Source of the DNA: Volutella citrinella
Lineage: Eukaryota > Ascomycota > Sordariomycetes > Hypocreales > Nectriaceae
Length of the DNA: 64,000 nt
Direction of reading: 5' to 3'
Assembly (NCBI GenBank): GCA_034401135.1
Contig: JAWZSP010000008.1
Span: forward strand, 558,001-622,000
Positions 1-9,837 of the stretch are shown piece by piece (position 1 is the first letter of the stretch; each line of letters begins with the position of its first letter). Both the position numbers and the translations under genes were made by a program. Below the pieces are notes generated by a model. It made no database searches. It worked only from the letters and a program-made list of their open reading frames with translations, and was not told the DNA's origin.

Positions 1-1676
1 CATCACCAGAGATCGTCGCAGATTTCATTGTATTCGGACGTTTGGTGTAACGTGCCCACATTTCAAGTCTGCTGTTCTAGATATAAAACATCAGGCAGCC
101 ATATTACATGCGTCGGGAAGGATTGGAATGGTGGATAAGGCCGCAGGTAATGGGATGGTTTACATGGGTTCACCACGGGCTGTTCGACGATGCTAGAGCT
201 CATGAAGGAAGGTTCTTTGGTACCGTAAGCACGATCGTCGGCGGTTCGTCGATATCCCAAGGCCGAGTGGTGCTTGAAACAGTGATAGGGCATAACGGGT
301 ACGTGCGGAAGGATTCGAAGGATGCTGACGGTGGGTCGCTGGAACGCAAGTACTTGGATACAATCACCAGGGGTCGTTCTATATGTGCGTAAGGCTGATA
401 TTATAGGCATGCCGGTGCTAATGTGGCGGGTGTGTCAACTACCAAGAAAGGTCAATCAAGGAGCTGGTCAACTGATATGCTTTCCAGGCCTGGCTAATGG
501 AAGTGCTGTGGTTTCATTCTATTATCTATGTACGGACACCTGGCTGTCGAAGGCTGGGGCAGTGGGCACAATGAGGCGCGGTGTAGTGGCAACCCACGAT
601 CGAACATGCTTATCATCAAGACTGTTTCAAGGCGAGGTTTGGTCCATTTATAACACCACATTGCAAGGTTTAGTTGCTCGAGGCCTTGTGTCCTGTCCTT
701 CCTACTCTGGTGAAGGAATGCCTTGCCGGGGTCCGCCACGTGCTGACTGGTCGGGATACGACGAGGCAATTCTGCGGGGCATTGGAGGAGGCAGTTGTCG
801 TGTGACACCTGCCAGGGTGCTGGACGGTGGAATACGACGGTTCGAATCATTCTGCGGCAAACAAAACGATGATCGTTGGGGGCGAAGTCAGGTTGCTCCG
901 CACTGGATGCTGTTCACGGAGTATTACATGAAATGCGTGTAGTTCGCAAGATGATGACCATCATGAAGCCCCCGTTCCTCTTCAGATGGGATCACTGGAG
1001 GATTTCGAGGCAGAGGCAGTGTCTTTGGTGGCGATAGTGCGCTGAATCAACTACACCAGATGCACTCTTCGTAAATCTTTGTTTCGGCAACCCGACACAG
1101 CTAGCATAAAAAGGCTTCCCTGGTCTCACCTCGCAGGGTCTTACGTCACAATAACAATACGGAGAGAAGTCGGCTCCTTAGGTCCTATTTGTCAAGAAAG
1201 CCGTGGTCTTGGTATAGATGATAGACAAGGTCCAATGGATCATGGCGATGTGATACCAGCCGTATGAACCTAACTTTCTGGCGAGAATACGGCCTACCCC
1301 ATTGCGTCCACAAACAAACCTCGCCTGGGCGATGGATTACACAGCGCATGGGCTGGACAGTTCGAAGAAGGTGCAGATGGCTGTTGAAATGAAGTGTTTT
1401 ATTATAATTTCCTTTGGTGCAGAGACCTTACTAGACAAGGAGGCCGCAAGTTGCTGCATCTGTTAAACGTTAATTGCGACTCTTACTGGACTAACACCTG
1501 TGGTTGTGATGCTGGGTATGGCATCTACCGTGGAATTTCCCTGTGGTGTCAATTGCGAACGTATGAGGCCATGTGCTGCACAGGCTTCTCGAACCATCTC
1601 CCATCATGATCTCTGCTCCGATATCGCCTCATGTCATCAATCGTCAGCCGTTAAAACCCCATATTCCAACCACGCC
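1..1676. other. No recognisable gene
   Basis: Open frames of up to about 206 codons occur (322-942, + strand), but none shows a known domain, a convincing start context or splice structure. Composition is less GC-biased at third positions than in the real genes nearby. The stretch could be promoter or decayed sequence. Confidence 0.5.
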
Positions 1677-1753
1677 ATGTCAACATGAAAAGCATGTCAA
1701 TCGTGCCAATCGTGTCAAAATCATGTCAATCATGTCAAACACATTGTCAATCG
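1677..1753. repeat. Degenerate short direct repeat (ATGTCAA units)
   Basis: The heptamer ATGTCAA occurs at 1677, 1694, 1723 and 1732, with one-base variants at 1712 (GTGTCAA) and 1744 (TTGTCAA). The spacing is irregular, between 9 and 18 bases. It lies about 200-270 bp upstream of the GNAT start, so it may be a cluster of protein-binding sites or simple slippage DNA. Confidence 0.6.
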
Positions 1754-1946
1754 GAATCTGCCGTTGTCGTCCCAAGGGCGCACCAGGCCCACCCAGTCTA
1801 AGCGCCGAATCCTATCGGGGCCAGTCGGCGGGTACCGGGGTCGTCGCCCGTCCTCGGCCCCCCCGAACAACATCGCAAACTACAAATCAACCATTGCAAA
1901 CTCGCCTGCTCGTCGAATTCACGCCCGCGATCGAACCAAAGACGCC

Positions 1947-2600
1947 ATGACGCTCACAGACACCCTCACCTTCCGCGAGGCCACGCCCGCCGACGTGCCC
2001 GAAGTCCTGGCCCTCGTGCGCTCCGCCTACCGCGGCGAGTCCTCCCGCTCTGGCTGGACCACCGAGGCCGACCTCGTCGCCGACGAGCGCATCAGCGAGG
2101 AGGGCGTGCTCGCAATCGTCGAGGCCCCCGACGCCGCCGTCCTGGTCGCCCATGATCAGGAATCGCGCCTCGCCGCCTGCTGCGAGGTCCGCTGCCGCGA
2201 GGCCGACTCCTCGGCCACCGTGCCCCCCTCCACCGCCACCATCATCGCCGACTCCGACGCCGGCCAGACCCCAGAGCAGCCTGAGACTGCGATATCGACC
2301 GCGCCTGACGCCAAGCCCGTCCGCGCCTACTTTGGCATGTTTGCCGTCGACCCCAACCGCCAGGCCGGAGGCTTCGGACGCCAGGTCCTCGCCCAGGCAG
2401 AGGATTTTGCCCGCGAGAAGTGGAACACGGCCGTCATGGAGATGTGCGTCATTTGGACCCGCGACGAGCTCATCTCGTGGTACATTCGCCGGGGATACCG
2501 CAAGACCGACCGAAAGTTGCCCTTCCCCTACGCCCACTTGGTCAACGGCAAGGCGTTGCGCGACGATCTATACTTTACAGTGTTGGAGAAGGAGCTTTGA
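1947..2600 (+). CDS. GNAT-family N-acetyltransferase
   Basis: Single-exon gene of 217 residues. The frame stays open upstream to 1764, but the ATG at 1947 is chosen because the GNAT fold begins right after it (TFREATPADVPEVLALV, beta1-alpha1) and the upstream codons look non-coding. Motif A, the acetyl-CoA pyrophosphate loop, is visible as MFAVDPNRQAGGFGRQ at about residues 131-146, followed by a helix with an M-x-M-x-V strand and WYIRRGYRKTDR. Residues about 85-125 are an Ala/Pro/Thr-rich insert between strands, which lengthens the domain. The substrate cannot be told. The gene converges on the methylcitrate synthase gene, with 353 bp between stops. No signal peptide or membrane segment is seen, so the protein is probably cytosolic or nuclear. 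Confidence 0.85.
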   Translation: MTLTDTLTFREATPADVPEVLALVRSAYRGESSRSGWTTEADLVADERISEEGVLAIVEAPDAAVLVAHDQESRLAACCEVRCREADSSATVPPSTATIIADSDAGQTPEQPETAISTAPDAKPVRAYFGMFAVDPNRQAGGFGRQVLAQAEDFAREKWNTAVMEMCVIWTRDELISWYIRRGYRKTDRKLPFPYAHLVNGKALRDDLYFTVLEKEL

Positions 2601-2953
2601 GCTGGGAGAAGAGGAGAGGAAGAAATGGTGGCTTAGACCAGCGGGCGAAGTCGGTGCTTTCTACAAAATCCCATCAGCAACGGATTAGACACAATTAAAT
2701 GGGGCCGGTATCTGAGACATGAATTGAGTCTTTGGCGACAACAAGACAGAAGGAATAACATTGGGCGCATCACATCATGACAAGTGGGTATGGGTATGGG
2801 AAAGGGTATGGGTGTAGATGGTTTCATTCATCATGACCTAACAAATGGCCTCACTGGGCCGGTATCTACACTACTAAGTAGTAAGCAAGCAAAATACACT
2901 TTCCGCTGTCCGTTCAATATCCAATCGCTACTTTTTATGCGCCTTGTTGCCAC
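2601..2953. other. Shared 3' region between convergent genes
   Basis: Contains the 3' UTRs of the GNAT gene (+) and methylcitrate synthase (-). A short GGGTAT-like repeat lies at about 2787-2812. No ORF of note. Confidence 0.6.
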
Positions 2954-4557
2954 TTATTTGCCCTCGACCTCCTTGAGGATGCCGGCAAGGTTGATGCTCT
3001 TGGGTCGCTCAATGGGCAGGCCAAGGGCGCGATCCCACACAAGCTGGGCCAGAGGGCCGAGACCACGCGACACACCAAAGGTGGCAGTGTAGTACAGAGT
3101 CTCGTGGAAGCCGTAGTGGTGGAATAGCACGCCGGAGCTGCTGTCGACGTTGGGGTAGGGGTTCTTGGTCTTGCCGTGCTTCTTCAGCACCTCGGGCGCA
3201 ATCTGGCTGTTCTTCTGCACCAGCTGGAAAACGGGGTCCTGGGCAATCTCGGGACGAGCAGCGGCGTAGTCCATGAGAGCCTCAAAGCGGGGGTCGGGCT
3301 TGCGGAGAACGGCGTGGCCGTAGCCGGGCACAACACGGCCAGAGTTGAGCGTCGACCAGAGGTAGTCAGTGACGTCCTGCTCCGTGTAGCCCTTGGGGAT
3401 GGCATCCTTCATCTGGAGGATCCATCGCAGCACCTCCTGGGCGGCGAGACTGGAGAGACTTGTTAGGAGTGTTGCCCTGTCAATTGAGTGGCGGAGATGA
3501 AGCAACTTACCCGTGGAGGGGACCGGCCAGACCTTGCAGACCCGCACTGTAGGAAAGGAAGGGGTCGCTCAGGGCAGAGCCGACAAGGTGGGTGGCGTGG
3601 GCCGAGACATTGCCGCCCTCGTGGTCACCGTGAAGGGCGAGGTAGAGTCGGAGGAGATCCTGGAAGTTCTCGTTCTCCTTGCCGCCCTTGCCCAGCATGG
3701 CGGCGAAGTTGTAAGACCAATCCTGCTCGAGGTCAACCTCGGCGGGCAGGGCACCGCCACCCTTGTAAGAGTTCTGGTAGATCTTGGCGGCAATAGTGGG
3801 CAGCTTGGCCAGGAGGGAGATGCAGTCATCGAAGGTGGGCTCCCAGTAGTCGGCCTTGTTCAGGCCCTGCTCGTAGGCCTTGGCGAACTTGGACTCGTAG
3901 TTGAGGGCCGAGACAGCCATGGCAAACTGGGTCATGGGGTGCAGGTCGACGGGGAAGTCGTCGAGCATCTTGCTGACGAAGGCGGGGATCTGTGCCTTCT
4001 CAGCCAGCTCGCGGGAAAAGGCGCGGACCTGGTTGGTAGAGGGGACCTGGCCAGTGAGGAGCAGCCAGAACATGGCCTCGGGGAGCATCTCGGTGCCAGT
4101 CTTGCCCTTGGGGAGCTCCTTCTGGCAGTCCTTGATGGTGCGGCCGTGGAAGCGGATGCCCTCGTTGGCGTCGAGGACAGAGCCCTCCCAGACCATGGCC
4201 TTGAGGCCGCGCATGCCGCCGAGGGTGTTCTCGACCTTGACCTCGCCGAGGGTCTTGTTGGCGTGGGCCTTGACCTTCTTGAGGAGCTCGCGCTTGGCGG
4301 GGATAGCCTCCCGGAGAGTCGACTTGAGGTCGGGCTCAGCAGTGGCATAGCCGCGGGCGCCGGCAAATGCAGCACGGGACAGAGGCTATTGGAAGCGTAA
4401 GTTAGAGACCAGGGCGCAAGAAGCCATCAATTCCTAGCACGGGTATAGAATTGAGGAGAAAAGCTAAGACGATGGAGGCGTGTGGCGGGGTCAATTGGAG
4501 AGGACATACCTTGAGGGAGCCGAGAGCCCGGGTGGAGGTTCGCAGGTTCATGGCCAT
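2954..4557 (-). CDS. mcsA: 2-methylcitrate synthase, mitochondrial
   Basis: Three exons: 4557-4510, 4385-3511 and 3449-2954; 472 residues. The enzyme condenses propionyl-CoA with oxaloacetate to 2-methylcitrate, the first step of propionate detoxification in mitochondria. The N-terminus is a presequence rich in Arg, Ser and Ala (MAMNLRTSTRALGSLK). Citrate-synthase catalytic residues are in place: His307 in GPLHG at the exon 2/3 junction, His353 in VVPGYGHAV and Asp410 in PNVDSSSG. I prefer McsA over the ordinary citrate synthase because of GMRGLKAMVWEGSVL, the QKELPKG segment, and the C-terminus IERPKSINLAG instead of the longer CitA tail. McsA enzymes usually also accept acetyl-CoA. The gene is divergent from methylisocitrate lyase, the last enzyme of the same pathway, which supports the call. 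Introns carry CTAAC-type branch sites. Confidence 0.9.
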
Positions 4558-6514
4558 GATGGATGAGCTTCTGGCGATGGAGAGTGGAGGGGAGGAGGGG
4601 AGAGGGGAGAGAGAAGGAAGAGGTTATGATGGAGAAGGGAGAAATGGGACGAGGGACGAGAAGATGGAGGGTAGAGGGAAGAAAAGGTTATGGACGGCAT
4701 GGCTGGCAAGGAGCTGCTGTGCCGCGGCTTCCCAAGGCAAAGCGACGAGAGAACAGGCAAGCGTCCGTCTGTCCTTGCTTGTAGCCGCCGGGTTGGGGTT
4801 TTCCGTCGAGAGGTACCTCGCCTCCCACATCCCTTGCCAAGGTACATTTCCCAAGCTCAGAGCCAGTTCTGCCGATTCGGTCCCGCGCCTTGGCGGTCTC
4901 TATACCACCGCCGCCGCGAGCCCAAAACCCGTGGGGCAGTACCTGCGATCTGGGGTAAGTGCCGGCACAGCGGGGACGCTCCAGGTGCTGCACTGCCCTG
5001 GCCGGCAGCACCTCCAGTGGCGACGGCAGCTGTGTCAGGGGCCTGTGCTTCTGCGTCCCCAGGGCCAGGGTGCTATTGCCTACAGCTGTCTACAGGGGCT
5101 CGCTGGCATGCTCTGGCGGCATCTGATTGTTCTGCCAGCGGGGAGCGTGACTCGGTACATCTGGTGCACTTGAATCTGGCAGCAAGATGTGCCCCGCCAA
5201 GCGCTAAAGGGCCGTACTGGCATGCTCGCTGCATGGCCCAGTAACGAGCCGCCGAAAGGGAGGTACATGAGGGGGGCATGGCGGGGGAGGAGTACCTCCT
5301 GTGCGGGGTTCGGCTCTCAGGTGTTGACGTAGCCGGGGCCAGGCGTCTGTGCTTTTTATTCTGGGGATTCTGGTGCCATGATGCTTGCCATGGTGGGGGG
5401 GAATCGACCCAGACCCAGCAATAGCCGTGGCTAATCGAGAGCTATCGATGGCTTCAAGCAGTGGCTTCAGATAGCAGAGCGCTGGGAAAGAGAAAATAAT
5501 CATCATGGCAACTAGAAATAATCGAGGGTCTATCCGATTACGGGGACGCTGAGGAGACAGACTGATGGTGCTAATCCACTGAGCCCGCACACACCGGCGG
5601 CATCACCACCAGCAACAACAGCGCTGCAACTCGCACACTAGCACAGCTAGCACCACGCGACTTTTCTCTTTTCTCCTCCTCATGACTGTCAGAAACGTCT
5701 CCAAATACCCAGAGCAGCTAGCCAATGTACCCGCGACCCGCTGGGCCGTCCGCGCCACCCGCACACGCTGCATCTTTTTACCACGGGTATTCCTCCTTGG
5801 GCGGTGCTCCCCACGCCTCGTCCAACCGAGGGAACCCGCCCAGCCAACCACCGTCGTCGATCAGACCGAACGGAGTGCCGCCATTGGTCAATTGCTTCGG
5901 TTAAAGCTTTGCCGCAATTACCAAGGCTACAACCAAACCCTCATGCCATGCCCTTCTCACTGCTCGCGGCCTATTATGAGCCCACGGAAGGACGCCGTAT
6001 GCTACGGTGTTGCGCAGTGCATGGAGGGGAGTGTACGGAGGCCCCGACACTACTGGTTGATTCTGGCCGTTGCTCACCTGTGCATCGCGCTGGTTAGTGA
6101 TGGTTGCGACCTGCTGGGCACTAATACCGTAGTTGTGACAGCTCTGCAACAGCCGGACCTGGCTTCGGCGACCGTTCGGTCATCGATGCTCCGTATATAT
6201 AATTTTCTGCAATCCTGTGCTGATGGTTTTGTTCCTGCCGATTATCTATACCCGTGATCGGAGTCTGGTGCGCATTCCGGCTGTCCCTTGGTGTTTATTT
6301 CTGCTTCGGCCGTTCCCTTGCCTGCCTGGGCACTGACAGCACCCACCAACACCCACTGACCACAGGTCCCCATTATTCATCCACACCCATCGATTGGTAA
6401 ACCTCCACTAAAACCTTCCCACTTACACCCCATTTCTTCTCATCCATCTTCTCGTCGTGGCAGCAACACCACGACTTCTCCCTTTTCTCTCCCTCCTGCA
6501 GCAAGAAGAAAATC
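4558..6514. promoter_or_regulatory. Divergent promoter region of the mcsA / mclA pair
   Basis: The 1957 bp between the two ATGs must hold both promoters. Just upstream of mcsA, 4560-4680 is strongly purine-rich on the + strand, that is CT-rich on the mcsA sense strand, as in many fungal leaders. Upstream of mclA, 6370-6510 is likewise CT-rich. Several ORFs of 60-190 codons occur (for example 5682-6257, +) but none looks real. No specific propionate-response site could be assigned by eye. Confidence 0.6.
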
Positions 6515-8373
6515 ATGTTGCGCAGAATCACCGCCCAGGCCCCCCGGCGCACTCTTCTCTCTGCCACCGCCCGCCGCGGTCCTTGCCTCGCTGTCCGCGC
6601 CATAGCAACCTCGTCCATCATGCGAACTCCCTCCGCCTCCCCCGGGGCGGCTCCCCTCCACGCCACCGACGCTTTCCAGCTCCTCCCCGAGACCCAGAAG
6701 CCTGGTCTCGCCGAGGATGCTCTGTATGAGGCCACAGTCCAAGAGATTGAGGCCTGGTGGGCGTCGCCGCGCTATGAGGGCATCAAACGCCCTTACAGCG
6801 CCGCCGATGTCGCCTCCAAGCGAGGCTCCCAGAAGATCAACTACCCGAGCTCCATCATGGCCACCAAGCTATTCAACCTGATCCGCGAGCGCGAGTCCAA
6901 GGGCGAGCCCATCCACACAAGTAAGAGCCCTCCTCATTCCCTCTGGCGGAGCTCATCATGCTAACCCCGTCGACCACAGTGGGCGCCATCGATCCCGTCC
7001 AGATGACCCAGCAGGCCCCCAACCAGGAGGTCCTCTACATCTCCGGCTGGGCCTGCTCCTCGCTCCTCACCACGACCAACGAGGTGTCGCCCGACTTTGG
7101 CGACTACCCCTACAATACGGTCCCCAACCAGGTCCAGCGCCTGGCCAAGGCCCAGTCCATGCACGACCGCAAGCAGTGGGACCTGCGTCGCAAGATGACG
7201 CCCGCCGAGCGCGCCGAGGCGCCCTACGTCGACTACCTCCGTCCCATCATCGCCGATGGCGATACGGGCCACGGCGGCCTCTCAGCCGTGCTCAAGCTCG
7301 CCAAGCTCTTCGCCGAGAACGGCGCGGCGGCCGTCCACTTCGAGGACCAGCTGCACGGCGGCAAGAAGTGCGGTCACCTGGCTGGCAAGGTGCTCGTCCC
7401 CGTCGGCGAGCACATCAACCGCCTCGTCGCCGCCCGCTTCCAGTGGGACGTCATGGGCTGCGAGAACCTCGTCCTCGCCCGCACCGACTCCGAGTCGGGC
7501 AAGCTGCTCTCGTCGGCCATCGACGTCCGCGACCACGAGTTCATCCTCGGCGTCGCGGACCCGGAGATCCAGCCCCTCGCCGAGACTATCCAGGCCATGG
7601 AGGCCGACGGTGCCGTCGGTGCTGAGATCGACGCCTTTGAGGCCCAGTGGGTCAAGAACACCAAGCTCGTCACCTTTGACGAAGCCGCCGTCGCCCACTT
7701 CCAGAAGCACGGCGTAGCCCAGGCCAAGGTCGACGAGTACCTCGCCGCCACCGCCGAGGACCGCGACATGGGCATCGCCCGCCGCCGCGCCCTGGCCTCC
7801 AAGATCTGCGAGACCCCCGTCTACTTCAGCTGGGACGTGCCGCGCACCCGCGAGGGCTTCTACCACTACCGCGCCGGCATGGAGGCAGCCACCAAGCGCG
7901 CGCTCGCCTTCGGCCCCTACGCTGACCTGCTTTGGGTCGAGACGGGCGACCCCAACGTCGAGGTGGCCGCCAAACTGGGCCGCGCCGTCCGCGCCGTCTA
8001 CCCGGGCAAGGGCCTCGTGTACAACCTGTCGCCCTCGTTCAACTGGATGGCCCATGGCTTCAGCGAGGAGACACTCAAGTCCTTCATCTGGGACATTGCC
8101 CGCGAGGGCTTCGTCCTGCAGCTCATCTCCCTCGCTGGCCTGCACTCCAACGCCACCATCACCACAGAGCTCTCGCGCGCCTTCAAGACGGACGGCATGA
8201 AGGCCTACGTCGATCTCGTCCAGCGCCGCGAGAAGGACATTGGCTGCGACGTCCTCACCCACCAGAAGTGGAGCGGCGCCAGCTACATTGACGGAATCCT
8301 GGGCGCTATCCAGAGCGGCAGCTCCAGCAGCAAGAGCATGGGCGATGGCAATACCGAGGGCCAGTTCCACTAG
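6515..8373 (+). CDS. mclA: 2-methylisocitrate lyase, mitochondrial (ICL2 type)
   Basis: Two exons, 6515-6920 and 6980-8373; 599 residues. It splits 2-methylisocitrate into pyruvate and succinate, the last step of the methylcitrate cycle. The presequence ([21 protein letters not shown]) is Arg-rich and lacks acidic residues, as expected for mitochondrial import. The isocitrate lyase superfamily signature KKCGHL is at residues 264-269 with catalytic Cys266; the metal-binding part lies just before it ([13 protein letters not shown]). Mitochondrial targeting, the length and the pairing with methylcitrate synthase separate it from the glyoxysomal isocitrate lyase of the glyoxylate cycle. The 59 nt intron has a GCTAAC branch site and joins HT-M-GAIDP. 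It converges on the SDR gene. Propionate-inducible expression would be expected but is not shown by the sequence. Confidence 0.9.
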
Positions 8374-8821
8374 AATGCATCACAGTGAACGTGTCGTATG
8401 TGAGAGATACAGTTGTGCGGATGAACAGCGTCAAGAAAATGGGCATGGCATGGAGTTGTAGGCGTTGTGTTTATCGTGTTCATATTTGAATCCTCGAGTT
8501 TGACGCCCAAAATCTTGGATAACACTAGTTAGACTTGAAATAGACGCTTCAGCCTCTGACATCTATCTATCTTGGATAACCCGCTTGCCAATTACTTCAG
8601 TAAGACACACAGCGCTACGCCAGTCAACTGGGCCTGAGAATACTATAGCAATATTCCGTAGCATCCCGCCTCCAATGGAGGGATACCCTGCACCCATTCT
8701 CCCGTCCATGCGTCGCTGGCCTTTAACCCGGCCCCGAAGTGGGGAAGCGACCCTCTGCTGACGTCTCATTTGCGTTTCCCATATCTTGACCTCGTTCCCA
8801 TCTCATTCTCATTCTCCGCCC
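8374..8821. other. 3' region between convergent genes
   Basis: Contains the 3' ends of mclA (+) and the SDR gene (-). Nothing else recognisable. Confidence 0.6.
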
Positions 8822-9837
8822 TCAATTCAGTGAAGACTTGCTGGCGTTGTTCTGGGGAGGAGGGTGGGCAGGGCCCTCGGCGGTGACATAGGCCTTGGTC
8901 ATGCCACCGTCGACGGCAAAGTCGTGGCCGTTGACAAAGCTGGACTCGTCGCTGGCGAGGAAGACTACGGCGTGGGCCTGCTCGACGGCCTCGCCGAAGC
9001 GGCCCATGGGGAAGTGAATCTCGCGGCGCTGGCGCTTGGGCACGTCGTCGCCGAGCCAGTCCTGCAGCAGGGGCGTGTTGAGGGGCGCGGGGCACAGGTT
9101 GTTGAAGCGGAAGCCCTCGCGGGCGTGCACCATGGCGAGCTCGCGGGTGAGGGCCAGGACGGCGCCCTTGGAGGCCGTGTAGGCCAGCTGGGGGGTGGCG
9201 GCGCCGACGAGGGCGACAACGGAGGCGGTGTTGATGATGGAGGCCCGGGTCTTCTTGTTGCGGCGCAGCGACAGGACGGCGTGCTTGCAGCCGAACCAGA
9301 CGCCCTTGACGTTGATGTTTTGGGTCAGGTCCCAGATGGCCTCGGGCGTGTTGACGGCGTCGTCGTCGTTGGCGTGCATGATGCCGGCATTGTTGAACAT
9401 GACGTCCAGGCCTCCCCACGCATCCAGGGACTCAACCATGGCCTGGACCTCAGCCTCCTTGGAAACGTCACATTTCTGGAGGGCACAATCGGTCAGCGGA
9501 TAGCAACCATGGAACGGGATTCAGCACATGGACATACGAAGATCTCGACGCGCTGGGCCTGGGGAACCAGCTCCTTGACCTTGGCGAGGGCCTTCTCAAG
9601 GGCCGGCTGGGAGATGTCGGACATGAGGACGGAGGCGCCCTCCTTGGCGAAGAGGATGGAGGTCTCGAGACCAATGCCACTACAATCGACTGCATCAGTA
9701 ACCAATGTCTACTTGCATCGCGTCTGTCCGTGGGCGAAACCAGACGACGTGCGACGAGGACCGGAAACATACCCGGCGGCACCAGTGATGATGGCGTTCT
9801 TGCCGGCAAGGCGGCCGGGAGCAACAACAAAGACCAT
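8822..9837 (-). CDS. Short-chain dehydrogenase/reductase (classical SDR)
   Basis: Three exons: 9837-9773, 9679-9538 and 9475-8822; 286 residues. All classical SDR marks are present: the Rossmann glycine motif TGAAGGIG (residues 18-25) built across the first intron, an Asp after beta2 (MSDIS) that suggests NAD(H) preference, NNAG at 97-100, and the Ser154 / Tyr168 / Lys172 catalytic set (YTASK). The C-terminus has the FLASDESSFVNGHDFAVDGGM segment common to FabG-like and glucose-dehydrogenase-like members. The substrate is unknown. The start is at MVFVVAPGRLAGKNAIITG, giving the usual short lead before beta1. No targeting peptide is evident. The neighbouring mclA is convergent, so co-regulation is not implied. 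A spaced inverted GATA motif lies about 170 bp upstream. Confidence 0.87.

Noticed and set aside
3513..4400. 295-codon + strand frame over methylcitrate synthase
   Set aside because: Antisense shadow; the minus strand carries all citrate-synthase active-site residues.
7282..8370. 362-codon open frame antisense to methylisocitrate lyase
   Set aside because: Shadow of the GC-biased lyase codons; Val/Leu/Gly/Asp-rich translation without a domain.
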